From NCBI RefSeq assembly GCF_014207705.1, contig NZ_JACHIU010000001.1:5324501-5388500 (forward strand): 64,000 bases of DNA, given 5' to 3'. This DNA is from Sphaerisporangium rubeum. GTDB taxonomy: Bacteria; Actinomycetota; Actinomycetes; Streptosporangiales; Streptosporangiaceae. Shown here piece after piece: positions 12,513 to 21,901 of this stretch (positions are counted from its first letter, which is position 1; each line of letters opens with the position of its first letter). Below the pieces are notes generated by a model, which was not told the DNA's origin, did not search any database, and was given only the letters and a program-made list of their open reading frames with translations. The position numbers were made by a program, and so were the translations under genes.

Positions 12513-13691
12513 TCAGGTGTCGACGGTGTTGGAGAAGACCTGTTCTCTGGCCTGGGTGAGAGCGGCGGTCAGTGCGCCGCGCAGGACGGGGGAACCGGGG
12601 ACCTCGGTGACGGTGACGTGGGGGCGGCTGGGGCAGATCGCGGCGACGGCCTCTTCGACTCTTGTGGTCAGTGCGGTGCCGCCGGCGCGGCCCACGTCGC
12701 CGCTGAGGACGACCAGTCTCGGGTCGAGGACGACGGTGACGGCGGCCACGCCTATCGCCAGGCGGAGGGCCAGTGCGTCCAGGAACGGGTCGCAGGCAGT
12801 GGTCACCGCGGTGCGGACGATGTCGGCGGCGGTGACGTCGGCGGCGGCGGGGACGCCGTGCTCGCGGGCCAGAGAGGTGACGGCGGTGAGGCCGACCAGG
12901 CGCTGGAAGGAGCCGGACTGGGGGGCGGTGACGTCCACGGGGAGGGGTTCGCCGGGGACGGGGAGCCAGCCGATCTCGCCGGCGCCGCCGGTGAAGCCGC
13001 GGTGGAGGCGGGAGCCGAGCATGACGCCGAGGCCCTGGCCGACCCCGGTCCACACCAGGACGAAGTCGTCCACGCCGCGTGCGGCGCCGTGGGAGTGTTC
13101 GGCGAGAGCCGCGAGGTTGACGTCGTTCTCGATCATGACGGAGGAGCCCAGCGCGGCGCGCAGGTCGGCGAGGACGCCGGCGTGCCAGGCCGGCAGGTCG
13201 AAGGAGAAGCGGACGTCGCCGGTGCGCGGGTCCACGACGCCACGGGTGCCGATGACGAGGGCCCGCAGGCTGGCGAGGCTGATCCCGGCTTCGTCGCACA
13301 CGCGCCGTACGGCGGCGTGCACGGCCTTGACGGGGTCCACCGAGCCGGCGACGTCCACGGTGCGCTCGGCGACGACCGTCCCGGTGATGTCGGCGACGCC
13401 GGCGGTGACGCTTCCCGGCTGGACTTCGAGGCCCGCGACGTAGGCGCTGGACGGCACCACGGCGTACAGCGCGGCGTTGGGCCCGCGGCCCCCCGGCCGT
13501 TCCCCCGAGACGGCGACGAGCCCGCGTTCCTCCAGGCGGGCCAGGAGCTGGCCGGAGGTCACCTTGGACAGCCCGGTGTGCTCACCGAGCTCGGCCCTGG
13601 TCAGCGGCCCGATGGTGAGCAGCAGTTCGAGCGCGGCCCGGTCGTTGAGCTTGCGCAGCAACCGGGGGGTTCCGGGGTGTCCCTGAGACAT
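12513..13691 (-). CDS. ROK-family transcriptional regulator (copy 1)
   Basis: A 392-residue repressor with an N-terminal winged helix (about 12-68: LNDRAALELLL, LTRAELGEHTGLSKVTSGQLLARLEERGLV) and a C-terminal ROK sugar-kinase-like domain (about 80-385). The effector-site residues E-N-D-V-N are kept. The Cys-x-Cys-Gly zinc motif of classical NagC/Mlc proteins is absent; the segment after GAGEIG has no cysteine pair. It is divergent from the sugar ABC/GH3 operon and so probably controls it. ATG at 13691 with GAGG upstream. It is paralogous to the ROK gene at 20672-21850: same length and near-collinear sequence. Confidence 0.93.
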   Translation of the reverse strand: MSQGHPGTPRLLRKLNDRAALELLLTIGPLTRAELGEHTGLSKVTSGQLLARLEERGLVAVSGERPGGRGPNAALYAVVPSSAYVAGLEVQPGSVTAGVADITGTVVAERTVDVAGSVDPVKAVHAAVRRVCDEAGISLASLRALVIGTRGVVDPRTGDVRFSFDLPAWHAGVLADLRAALGSSVMIENDVNLAALAEHSHGAARGVDDFVLVWTGVGQGLGVMLGSRLHRGFTGGAGEIGWLPVPGEPLPVDVTAPQSGSFQRLVGLTAVTSLAREHGVPAAADVTAADIVRTAVTTACDPFLDALALRLAIGVAAVTVVLDPRLVVLSGDVGRAGGTALTTRVEEAVAAICPSRPHVTVTEVPGSPVLRGALTAALTQAREQVFSNTVDT

Positions 13692-13736
13692 GGGGCGGAG
13701 GCCTCTCGTCACGATCCGCTAACGGACGTTTTTTTT

Positions 13737-13762
13737 AATAAAGTTTCTTGTTAGTTTAACGG
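13737..13762. promoter_or_regulatory. Candidate ROK operator between regulator 1 and ABC operon
   Basis: An AT-rich island (13730-13760) in otherwise GC-rich DNA. It contains TAAAG (13739-13743), ten bases, then GTTTA (13754-13758). The arrangement and 17 of 25 positions match the site before the second ROK gene at 21902-21926. It lies 46 nt upstream of the ROK1 start and 144 nt before the ABC start, so one site could control both directions. Confidence 0.6.
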
Positions 13763-13905
13763 CAGTCGCCCCGCAGGCAAGGGATCAGGACCTCGGGGTG
13801 CCGCAGCGCAGAGCGCGAGGACGGCGCTTCACCAGGTCGCACGCCCTGACACGTGCCCGGGTAGGCGTGATGCCCGACGCGAAGCCGGGAAGGGAGAACC
13901 CAGAC

Positions 13906-15240
13906 GTGAAGATCGTGAAGATCACCGCCGCGGCCGCCACCACCGCCGCACTCGCCCTCGCCGTCACCGCGTGCGGGAGCGGCGGCTCAGGCGAGCCGGC
14001 CCAGCCGCAGGCCTCGGCCAGTGAGGCGGGGCCGAAGTTCGCCGGCCAGAAACTGACCGTCTGGCGGCTAGGCGCCCCCAACGACGTGCAGGACAAGTAC
14101 ATGCAGGACGTCAACGCCGCGTTCAAGCAGCAGACCGGCGCCGACGTCACCGTGCAGTGGATCCCCTGGCCGGACGCGCAGAAGAAGTGGACCGCCGCAC
14201 TGGCCGGCGGCGAGGGCCCCGACGTCACCGAGTTCGGCAACGACCAGGTCGCCGCCTGGGTCGCGCAGGACGCGCTCACCGACATCACCGACCTCGTGAA
14301 GTCCACGCCGGACTTCCAGCAGATCCCGCAGAACCTGTGGGGCTACGAGACGATCGACGGCAAGGTCTACGCCGCGCCGTGGGGTGGCGGCACCCGGGCC
14401 GTGCTGTACCGCAAGGACTGGTTCGACGACCTCGGCATCAGCGCACCCAAGACCTGGGACGAGCTGGTGGCCGCGGCCAAGAAGATCGTCGCGAAGAAGG
14501 GCAAGGACGTCGACGGCTTCGCCTTCAACGGCGGATCCGACGCCAACATGTCGCTGTCGCCGTTCGTGTGGTCGGCAGGCGGCGACTTCGCGTCCTTCGA
14601 CGGCGGCAAGTGGGTCGGCAAGCTCACCGAGCCCGGCTTCAAGGAGGGCTTCGCGTTCTACACCGGCCTGGTGGCCAAGGACGGCGTGTCCGGCAAGGGA
14701 CGCCTGTCGCAGAACTCGGTGGACATCGGCCAGCGCTTCGCCGCCGGCAAGGTCGGCATGTACGTCACCGGCGGCTGGGACATCGCCACCATCAAGGAGC
14801 AGAGCAAGGGCAAGGTCGGCGACGACCAGATGGCCTTCTTCTCGCTGCCGGCCAAGGACGGCAGCGGCCCCGCGCCGGCGTTCCAGGGGGGCAACGACAT
14901 CGCCATCTGGAAGGACGCCAAGAACCCCGAGCTGGCCGCCGAGTACCTGAAGCTCGCCGCCGGCAAGGAGTACGGCACCCGGTACGCCAAGGAAGGCGGC
15001 CTGCTGCCGCTGTACCCCGACGCGCTCGCCGAGTACGCGAGCGACCCGGTGCAGGCGCCGTTCGCCGAGACGTTCAAGGTCGCCAAGGGCTTCCCCGCCG
15101 ACCCCAACTGGGCCGAGGCCAACGACACCAAGGCCGTGCTGCAGAACGCGGCCCGCGCCGTCATCGAGGGCAAGAAGGACGTGGACACCGCTCTCGCCGA
15201 CGCCAACACCGAGCTCGAAGCCATCCTGAACCAGCAGTGA
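13906..15240 (+). CDS. Sugar ABC transporter substrate-binding lipoprotein
   Basis: A 444-residue family-1 extracellular solute-binding protein. Lys/Ile-rich n-region, hydrophobic Ala/Leu stretch and lipobox AVTAC with Cys23 place it as a lipoprotein on the outer face of the membrane. The rest is a periplasmic-binding fold (KLTVWRLGAP, WDELVAAAKKI, PAFQGGNDIAIWKDAKNPELAAEYLKLAAG). The GTG at 13906 was chosen: an AGGGAG ribosome site sits 9 nt upstream and the signal sequence begins directly. First gene of a binding protein - permease - permease - GH3 operon. By context the likely ligand is an N-acetylglucosamine-containing oligosaccharide or muropeptide sugar. Confidence 0.93.
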   Translation: MKIVKITAAAATTAALALAVTACGSGGSGEPAQPQASASEAGPKFAGQKLTVWRLGAPNDVQDKYMQDVNAAFKQQTGADVTVQWIPWPDAQKKWTAALAGGEGPDVTEFGNDQVAAWVAQDALTDITDLVKSTPDFQQIPQNLWGYETIDGKVYAAPWGGGTRAVLYRKDWFDDLGISAPKTWDELVAAAKKIVAKKGKDVDGFAFNGGSDANMSLSPFVWSAGGDFASFDGGKWVGKLTEPGFKEGFAFYTGLVAKDGVSGKGRLSQNSVDIGQRFAAGKVGMYVTGGWDIATIKEQSKGKVGDDQMAFFSLPAKDGSGPAPAFQGGNDIAIWKDAKNPELAAEYLKLAAGKEYGTRYAKEGGLLPLYPDALAEYASDPVQAPFAETFKVAKGFPADPNWAEANDTKAVLQNAARAVIEGKKDVDTALADANTELEAILNQQ

Positions 15241-15242
15241 CG

Positions 15243-16256
15243 ATGGCCCAGACGTCCACGATCGCCCGGGGCGGGGACACCTCCCCCGCCCCGGCGCGGC
15301 ACCGGTCCGGCCGGCCGCGCCGGCGCGGCGCACTGTCCCCCAAGGCCGTCCCCTACGTGCTGCTGATCCCGGGCCTGCTGGTCATCGCGGCACTGCTGCT
15401 GTACCCGCTGTACCAGATGGCCGACATGTCCCTGCACAAGGTGGGACTGCGGCAGATCCGTCCGAACCCCCAGCCCGCGGAGTTCGTCGGTCTCGGCAAC
15501 TTCACGCAGGTCTTCGAGGCCGACCTGTTCTGGACGTCGCTGCGCAACACGGTGGTCTTCGCCGCGGTGACGGTGGCGCTGACGCTGGTCGCCGGCACCC
15601 TGGTGGGACTGCTCCTTCACCGGCTCGGCAAGAAGATGTCGGCCTTCCTGATCGTCGGGATCATGGCGGCCTGGGCCACGCCGCCGACCGCGTCGGCGAT
15701 CATCTGGAAGTGGTTGTTCGACTCCGACGCGGGGGTCGTCAACTGGATGCTCGATCTGCTGCCGGACGGGGTGTCCTCACTGCTGTTCGGCCGGTCGGAC
15801 TGGTCGGGTCACCCCTGGCTGAACGACGCCACCACGATCTACCTGGTGCTGGTCGTGGCGGTGACCTGGGCCTCGTTCCCGTTCATCGCCGTGTCGGTGC
15901 TCGCGGGCCTGAAGAGCATCCCCTCGGAGCTGTACGAGGCGGCGCGGGTGGACGGGTCCACGCCGGTCAAGACGTTCACGCGCATCACGTTCCCGCTGCT
16001 CAAGCCGGTGTTCTCGGTGCTGCTGGTGTTGTCGATCATCTGGGACTTCAAGGTGTTCACCCAGCTGTACGTGCTGGCGGGAGGCACGACCAACCGCGAG
16101 GCCTTCAACCTTTCGCTGTGGGCCTACACCGAGGCGTTCAGCGCGCCGCCGAAGATGGGGATCGGCGCGGCCATCGCCGTGCTGCTCACCGCGATCATGC
16201 TCGTGATCACCGCCGTCTACGTGCGGCAGATCGTCAGGACGGAGGACGTGCGATGA
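15243..16256 (+). CDS. Sugar ABC transporter permease 1
   Basis: A 337-residue inner-membrane permease of the MalF class with six hydrophobic segments (first at about 37-60). The EAA loop SELYEAARVDGSTPVKTF (about 230-250) docks the ATPase. A basic N-terminal tail (RHRSGRPRRRG) stays in the cytoplasm. The ATG lies 2 nt after the binding-protein stop; an in-frame GTG overlapping that stop (15237) is an alternative. It overlaps the next gene by 4 nt (ATGA), showing translational coupling. No ATPase gene follows, so a shared MsiK-type ATPase encoded elsewhere is expected. Confidence 0.93.
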   Translation: MAQTSTIARGGDTSPAPARHRSGRPRRRGALSPKAVPYVLLIPGLLVIAALLLYPLYQMADMSLHKVGLRQIRPNPQPAEFVGLGNFTQVFEADLFWTSLRNTVVFAAVTVALTLVAGTLVGLLLHRLGKKMSAFLIVGIMAAWATPPTASAIIWKWLFDSDAGVVNWMLDLLPDGVSSLLFGRSDWSGHPWLNDATTIYLVLVVAVTWASFPFIAVSVLAGLKSIPSELYEAARVDGSTPVKTFTRITFPLLKPVFSVLLVLSIIWDFKVFTQLYVLAGGTTNREAFNLSLWAYTEAFSAPPKMGIGAAIAVLLTAIMLVITAVYVRQIVRTEDVR

Positions 16257-17104
16257 ATCCGCGGACCGCCAAGCGCCTGAGGGGGTTCGGTCTGAACGGC
16301 CTCGCGGTCGCGGTGTTCCTCGTCGCGGTGTTCCCCGTTTACTGGATGGTCGCCACCGCGTTCAAACCGAACGACGAGATCTTCACGACGCGGTTCATCC
16401 CGTTCCCACTGGCGCCGACCTTCGACCACGTGTCCCGTGTGCTCACCAAAGGTGTCGCCGGTCACTCGATCTGGCAGTACCTCGCGAACAGTGCCGTCGT
16501 GGCCGTCGGCACCGTGCTCATAGGCTCGTTGTTCGCGCTGCTCGCCGCGACGGCGGTGGCACGGTTCCGGTTCCGGTTCCGCACGTCGTTCCTGATCCTG
16601 CTGCTCATCGTGCAGATGGTGCCGGGAGAGGCGCTGCTCATCCCGCTGTTCCTGATGGTGCGCAGGCTCGGGATGTACGACCAGCTCATCGGCCTGATCG
16701 TCGTCAACGTCGGCTTCACGCTGCCGTTCGCGATCTGGATGCTGCGCACGTTCGTCGCGGCGGTGCCGAAGGAACTGGAGGAGGCCGCCGCCATCGACGG
16801 CGCCGGAAGGTTCGTCACCTTCTGGCGGGTATTGTTTCCCCTGGTGGCACCTGGTCTGGTCGCGACGAGCATCTTCTCGTTCATCACGGCGTGGAACGAA
16901 CTGGTCTTCGCGCTGACCCTGATCAACGACCAGGGCAAGTACACGATGCCGGTGGCGTTGCAGTTCTTCACCAGCCAGAGGTCCACGGACTGGGGCGGCA
17001 TCATGGCCGCGTCCACGCTGATGACCATCCCGGTCGTCGCGTTCTTCCTGCTGGTGCAGCGGCGCATGGTGACGGGCCTGGTCGCCGGCGCCGTGAAGGG
17101 CTGA
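16253..17104 (+). CDS. Sugar ABC transporter permease 2
   Basis: A 283-residue MalG-class permease. It has six membrane segments (first about 14-34 with VFPVYWMVATAFKP), a periplasmic loop, and the EAA motif KELEEAAAIDGAGRFVTFW (about 177-195). It ends in the typical G-A-V-K-G tail. Starts inside the stop of permease 1 (ATGA). Forms the translocation pore with permease 1 and the upstream lipoprotein; the ATP-binding partner is not encoded here. Confidence 0.94.
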   Translation: MNPRTAKRLRGFGLNGLAVAVFLVAVFPVYWMVATAFKPNDEIFTTRFIPFPLAPTFDHVSRVLTKGVAGHSIWQYLANSAVVAVGTVLIGSLFALLAATAVARFRFRFRTSFLILLLIVQMVPGEALLIPLFLMVRRLGMYDQLIGLIVVNVGFTLPFAIWMLRTFVAAVPKELEEAAAIDGAGRFVTFWRVLFPLVAPGLVATSIFSFITAWNELVFALTLINDQGKYTMPVALQFFTSQRSTDWGGIMAASTLMTIPVVAFFLLVQRRMVTGLVAGAVKG

Positions 17105-17147
17105 CCCTTTCCGCGCTTCCCTTCTAGTCAAGGAGTCGAGTACAGCC

Positions 17148-18620
17148 ATGTCTGAGATCTCCGCAACGTCCACCGGCGTGTCCGCCACGGACGACCCGGG
17201 GCTGCGCCGCCTGGCCGCCGGCACGCTGCTCGCGGCCTTCCCCGGCACCACCGCACCCGAATGGGTCCTTCGCGACCTGGAGAACGGCCTCGGCGGGGTG
17301 ACGCTCTTCGGCTTCAACGTCGCCTCGGCCGAGCAGCTCGCCGCGCTCACCGCGCGGCTGCGGTCCGCCGGCGACCCCGTCATCTCGCTCGACGAGGAAG
17401 GGGGGGACGTCACCCGGCTGGCGTACCACGTGGGGAGCCCCTACCCGGGGAACGCGGCGCTCGGCGCGGTGGACGACGTGGAGCTGACCCGGAGGGTGTA
17501 CCGCTCCATCGGCGACGATCTGCTGCGCTGCGGGGTGAACCTGGACATGGCGCCGGACGCGGACGTCAACACCGCCGACGACAACCCGGTCATCGGGACC
17601 CGGTCGTTCAGCGCCGATCCCGCGCTCGTCGCACGTCACACCGTCGCCGCCGTGGAGGGGTTGCAGGAGACCGGTGTGGCGGCGTGCGTCAAGCACTTCC
17701 CCGGCCACGGGGCCACGCGGCAGGACTCCCACCTGGAGATCCCGACGGTGGACGTGTCACGTGAGGTGCTGTGGGAGCGTGAGCTCGTGCCGTTCCGTGC
17801 CGCGATCTCGGCCGGAACGAAGTCGATCATGACGGCGCACGTGCGGGTCCCCGTGCTGACCGGCTCGGCGCCTGCCACGTTGTCCTCCGCCGCGTTGACC
17901 GAGCTCCTCAGGGGTGAGCTCGGGTACGACGGTGTGGTGGTGTCGGACGCGCTCGACATGCACGCGATCAGCCGGAGCGTGGGGCTCGGCGGCGGGGCCG
18001 TGCTGTCCCTGGCCGCCGGGTCGGACCTGCTGTGCCTCGGCCCGTTGCCGACGTTCGAGGAGATCCGGGAGATCGAGTCCGCGATCGTGTCGGCGGTGCG
18101 TGAGGGACGGTTGCCGGTGTCGCGGCTGGAGGAGGCGGTGGACCGGGTGGCGCGGCTGCGGACGTGGTTCGGCACGGCCCGGCGTGAGCCCCGCGACGGC
18201 CAGGTGATCGGCCTGACGGCCGCGCGCCGTGCCGTACGGCTCTCCGGGGCGCCGGCGCCGCTGGTCGACCCGCTCGTGGTCGAGGTCGACACGCCGCCGT
18301 CGATGGCGGTCGGGGATGTCCCGTGGGGGTTCACCCCGTGGCTCCCTCAGGCCGAGATCACCCGGGTCAAGCCCGACGAGGCCGACGCGCCGGCCCTGCT
18401 GACCCACGCGAAGGACCGTTCCCTGATCATCGTCGTGAAGGACGCGCACCGGCACGACGAGAGCCGCTCCTTCGTGTCGGCCCTGCTGACCGCACGTCCC
18501 GACGCGACCGTGGTCGAGATGGGCCTGCCGATCTGGCGACCCACCGCCGCCACCTACATCGCGACCTACGGCGCGGCCCGCGCGAACGCACAGGCCGCCG
18601 CCGAGTTGCTCACCGCGTAG
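17148..18620 (+). CDS. Glycoside hydrolase family 3, NagZ-like beta-N-acetylhexosaminidase
   Basis: A 490-residue GH3 enzyme without signal peptide, hence cytoplasmic. The N-terminal barrel holds the NagZ-type motif KHFPGHG (182-188), followed by DSH (193-195), whose His/Asp pair acts as acid/base in NagZ enzymes. The nucleophile is Asp267 in SDALDM. The C-terminal part (about 340-490) is an extra alpha/beta domain, as in the longer Gram-positive NagZ forms. Expected reaction: release of N-acetylglucosamine from imported chito-oligosaccharides or muropeptides. It follows the permease by 43 nt with a clean AAGGAG site, so it belongs to the ABC operon. The exact substrate is inferred. Confidence 0.9.
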   Translation: MSEISATSTGVSATDDPGLRRLAAGTLLAAFPGTTAPEWVLRDLENGLGGVTLFGFNVASAEQLAALTARLRSAGDPVISLDEEGGDVTRLAYHVGSPYPGNAALGAVDDVELTRRVYRSIGDDLLRCGVNLDMAPDADVNTADDNPVIGTRSFSADPALVARHTVAAVEGLQETGVAACVKHFPGHGATRQDSHLEIPTVDVSREVLWERELVPFRAAISAGTKSIMTAHVRVPVLTGSAPATLSSAALTELLRGELGYDGVVVSDALDMHAISRSVGLGGGAVLSLAAGSDLLCLGPLPTFEEIREIESAIVSAVREGRLPVSRLEEAVDRVARLRTWFGTARREPRDGQVIGLTAARRAVRLSGAPAPLVDPLVVEVDTPPSMAVGDVPWGFTPWLPQAEITRVKPDEADAPALLTHAKDRSLIIVVKDAHRHDESRSFVSALLTARPDATVVEMGLPIWRPTAATYIATYGAARANAQAAAELLTA

Positions 18621-18708
18621 CCGACCGGCCTGGCACCGTACGAAGGCGCCGGATTCGCCGCACCACGTCCCACCGCGTCGGCGCCGGTCAAGCATCCCGG
18701 GTGGGGAG

Positions 18709-18841
18709 GCGGCTCAGGAGTCCGACCGGCCCTTGGGCCGACTCACCTCGACCCGAAGCTTGCAGACCCCGACGGGACGAACCTGCCGGCCCCGGAGGAG
18801 ATGCGGCTCAGGGGTCCGACCGGCGCTTGGGTCGCCTCACT
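18709..18841. repeat. Direct repeat pair in the GH3/binding-protein intergenic region
   Basis: Two 39-bp direct copies, 18709-18747 and 18803-18841, match at 34 of 39 positions (both begin GCGGCTCAGG and contain GTCCGACCGGC). They lie between convergent genes; the right copy ends just past the stop of the leftward gene at 18852. No function is evident. Confidence 0.7.
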
Positions 18842-18851
18842 GTGAGCAGAG

Positions 18852-20540
18852 TCAGCGGAGGGTGCAGAGTTGGAGGGGGCCTTCGGGGGTGGTGCAGGGG
18901 CGGAAGCCGGCGTCGGTGAGGGTCGTGCGGGACAAGGGGTGGTGGCGGGTGAAGGCCAGGAAGGAGGCGGCCAGGGTGCCAGGGGGTGGGGGGGACTTGG
19001 TGTAGGCGTATTCGACGGTCCACAGGGGGTAGCCCGTGTCGACGGCCGTGGAGGCGTCGAAGGCGCGGCCGTCGAGGGTGAGGGCGGTCACGCGGTTGGC
19101 ACGGCGGGACTCGACGAGGGACTGTGCGTCGGAGTAGCCGATGGCGCCGGGGATGTCGGCGATCTTCTGGACGATCTCGGAGTTGTGCTCGCGCTCACAG
19201 CGGATGGTGGGGCTGCGGGGGTCGCGGTCCTTCTCCAGGCACAGGTCCGAGGAGATCGGGCCCTCGGAGGCGCCGTCGAGCACCTGCTGCTGGAACAGCT
19301 TGCGGGTGCCTGAGTTCTCGCCGCGGCCCACGATGCGGATCGGGAGGGAGCCGGAGACGGCGCCGGGGACCTGGCTCCAGTCGGTCCAGGTGCCGTCGTA
19401 GATCTTGCGGAGGTCGGCGGTGCTCAGCGTGGTCAGCTTCACGTCGCTGTTGACCACCACGTAGTACACCACGATCGCGATCTTCTCGCTGTGGAGCCGG
19501 TCGTGGAACTGGCTCGTGCCGTCGGAGAACGCGAGCCGTTCGGCGGCCTCGCCGGGACCGGCCTCCACGATCCCGCGTACGCCGTCACGCGAGCCGTTGC
19601 CGTTCAGCGTGATCCGCGCTCCGTCGCCGCACGCCTGGACGTACTGGTCGCGGATGACCTCCATGGCCGGCATGAACACCGTGGAGCCCTCGATGCGCAG
19701 CGTCCCCGACGCGCACGCCACGGTGCCGGCGGCCGGCGGCGGGTCGGTGACCTGGCTGAGGACCAGCAGGACGGTGAGCACGGCGGCGAACACCCCGCTG
19801 ACCCGGGAGAGGGTGAACCGCCTCCGCGTGCCCTCGTCCTTGATCAGCCCGGTGTCCCGCAGCTTCCCGTACTGGTCGACGGTCTTGGTGACGTCCCCGT
19901 CCCCGGCCTCCCCTGGTTCGCGCAGCACCACGACGAGCTTGGCCTTCTGTCCCGGCCGCAGGCGCAGCCCGTCGACGCGCACCCCGAGCCAGTGCGGCTC
20001 CGCGATGTCCTGCCCGTTGGACGCGCCGAGCCAGCGGGTCATGCGCTCCGACAGCCGCTGCCGCACGGTCCGCAGGTCGTCGCGCGGCGGCGGGTTCTCC
20101 TCGGTCGAGAAGAACCGCAGGCCTTCGCGCAGCCGCGCGCGCAACTCCGGCGTGCTCGCCTCCGAGACCCGTGCGTTCCACACCACACGGCCGCCGAACG
20201 TGAACGACAGCGGTGTGTCGAAGTCGTCGGGCCCGATGTCGTAGCTGCCGTTGTTGCGTATCCGGATGACGACCATGCTCATGCGGTCCACCAGCCGCAG
20301 CACCTGGCGCAACTGGGGCGGCCCGGACCGCGCCGGGTCGCCGCCGTCGTGCAGCGTCTCGGGGCCGAGGCCGATCTTGGAGTTGTACAGCACGCGGAAC
20401 GCCAGGCGCTTGCGGCGCACGAGCAGCCGGTCGAAGTAGGGGGTGGCGATCAGCAGGACGATCGAGAACAGCACCGGGCCCGCGCCACCGATGAAGTCGA
20501 CCACCCTCGCCAGCCACTCCAGCACGGCCACCAGACGCAC
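18852..20540 (-). CDS. Membrane-tethered substrate-binding (PstS-like) protein
   Basis: A 562-residue protein of unusual layout. A hydrophobic segment near 17-36 is followed by a cytoplasmic domain of about 200 residues. A second hydrophobic segment (about 246-265, VFAAVLTVLLVLSQV) leads to a C-terminal extracytoplasmic domain (about 280-562) of the phosphate-binding PBP type. Signs of the latter are LRIEGSTVFMPAME, FSDGTSQF, LRKIYDGTWTDWSQVPG and GRGENSGTRKLF, the last being the anion-binding Ser-Gly-Thr-Arg loop of PstS. It has no lipobox and no permease neighbour, so it may be a sensor rather than a transporter part. GTG start; an in-frame GTG at 20531 has better ribosome-site spacing. Confidence 0.75.
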   Translation of the reverse strand: MRLVAVLEWLARVVDFIGGAGPVLFSIVLLIATPYFDRLLVRRKRLAFRVLYNSKIGLGPETLHDGGDPARSGPPQLRQVLRLVDRMSMVVIRIRNNGSYDIGPDDFDTPLSFTFGGRVVWNARVSEASTPELRARLREGLRFFSTEENPPPRDDLRTVRQRLSERMTRWLGASNGQDIAEPHWLGVRVDGLRLRPGQKAKLVVVLREPGEAGDGDVTKTVDQYGKLRDTGLIKDEGTRRRFTLSRVSGVFAAVLTVLLVLSQVTDPPPAAGTVACASGTLRIEGSTVFMPAMEVIRDQYVQACGDGARITLNGNGSRDGVRGIVEAGPGEAAERLAFSDGTSQFHDRLHSEKIAIVVYYVVVNSDVKLTTLSTADLRKIYDGTWTDWSQVPGAVSGSLPIRIVGRGENSGTRKLFQQQVLDGASEGPISSDLCLEKDRDPRSPTIRCEREHNSEIVQKIADIPGAIGYSDAQSLVESRRANRVTALTLDGRAFDASTAVDTGYPLWTVEYAYTKSPPPPGTLAASFLAFTRHHPLSRTTLTDAGFRPCTTPEGPLQLCTLR

Positions 20541-20671
20541 CCCCTCGCGACTGGTTCCGATTCTCGTGGCGCTGCGACGACGGTCCGCGACCGGTGACGA
20601 TCAGTTCATGGGGAATTCAACCTCCGGACACCGTTCGCGAGGAAAAGCCGGAACGGACCGTCAGCGAGGGG

Positions 20672-21850
20672 TCAGGAGGTGAACAGCTCCTCGCGCGCCT
20701 GCTCCAGGCCGGCGAGAACGGCCCCGCGCAGCACGGGGCGGCCGTGTACGCGGCTGACGACGACCTCGGGGCGGATGGGGCAGATGCGGGCCACGGCCTC
20801 CTCGACCCGGCCGGTGAGCTCGTCCCCGCCGGCCCGGCCCACTTCGCCGTTGAGGACGACCAAAGTGGGGTCGAGCACGACGCAGACCGAGGCGACCCCC
20901 AAGGCGAGACGGTGGGCCAGCTCGTCGAGGAAGGCGGCGCCTGCGGGGCCGCTCTTCACCGCGGCGCGCACGGCGTCGGCGGCGGTGCCGCCGGCGAAGC
21001 CGTACGGCTCGGCGAACTCGGCGACGGCCTCGGCGCTGATCAGGGACTGGAGTCCGCCGGCCAGGGAGGGGAGGCGGCCGGGGACGGCGCGGACGTCACC
21101 CGCGGTGGGGACGCCGGGGACGGGGAGGTAGCCGATCTCGCCGGCGCTGCCGGACCTGCCGCGGTGCAGCCGGCCGCCGAGGACGACGGCGAGGCCGACG
21201 CCGCGTTCGATCCAGAGCAGGACGAAGTCCTCGACGCCTTTGGCGGCGCCTTCGGCGCGCTCGGCGATGGCGGCGAGGTTGACGTCGTTCTCGATGGTCA
21301 CGGGACGGCGCAGGTCGCGGGCCAGGGCCTCGTGGCTGCCTTCGTGCCAGCCGGGGAGGTCGAAGGAGAAGCGGACGTCGCCGGTGCGGGGGTCGACCAC
21401 GCCGGGGGTGCCGATCACGATGCCTCGCAGGCGCGACAGCGCGACCTTGGCGGAGCGGCAGGCTTTCACCACCGCGTTGTGCACGACCGTCACCGGGTCG
21501 TCGTGGCCGTCGGTGGGGACGGTGACCTCGGCGACGACCTCGCCGTTGATGTCGGCAACGGCCGTGGTGACCGACTCGGGGCCGACGTCGAGGCCCGCGA
21601 CGTAGGCGGCGGAGGGGATGACGCCGTACAGCGCGGCGTTCGGGCCGCGGTTGCCGGCCTGCGCCCCCACCACCTCGACCAGGCCTCGCTCCTCCAGGCG
21701 TGACAGGGTCTGGGACGCGGTGACCTTGGACAGGCCGGTGAGGTCACCGATCTGCCCGCGGGTCAGCGGACCCGAGGAGAGCAGCAGCTCCAGCGCGGCC
21801 CGGTCGTTGATCTCCCGCAGCAACCTGGGCACGCCAGGACGTCGCTCCAT
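20672..21850 (-). CDS. ROK-family transcriptional regulator (copy 2)
   Basis: A 392-residue paralogue of the regulator at 12513-13691. The winged helix is about 8-64 (INDRAALELLL, LTRGQIGDLTGLSKVTASQTLSRLEERGLVEVV) and the ROK domain about 75-385, with END-V-N retained. As in copy 1 the zinc-binding CxCGxxGC motif is missing after SAGEIGYLPVPG. It is divergent from the membrane phosphatase-type gene at 22010 and carries a matching operator-like repeat 52 nt upstream of its ATG. The target may be the divergent gene, the sister ABC operon, or both. The ATG at 21850 was chosen because the homology begins there. Confidence 0.92.
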   Translation of the reverse strand: MERRPGVPRLLREINDRAALELLLSSGPLTRGQIGDLTGLSKVTASQTLSRLEERGLVEVVGAQAGNRGPNAALYGVIPSAAYVAGLDVGPESVTTAVADINGEVVAEVTVPTDGHDDPVTVVHNAVVKACRSAKVALSRLRGIVIGTPGVVDPRTGDVRFSFDLPGWHEGSHEALARDLRRPVTIENDVNLAAIAERAEGAAKGVEDFVLLWIERGVGLAVVLGGRLHRGRSGSAGEIGYLPVPGVPTAGDVRAVPGRLPSLAGGLQSLISAEAVAEFAEPYGFAGGTAADAVRAAVKSGPAGAAFLDELAHRLALGVASVCVVLDPTLVVLNGEVGRAGGDELTGRVEEAVARICPIRPEVVVSRVHGRPVLRGAVLAGLEQAREELFTS

Positions 21851-21901
21851 CGCATGCTTTCCTGTCGTCGATCCCCGTGGGGTCCACCGCACCGTTCCAT
21901 C

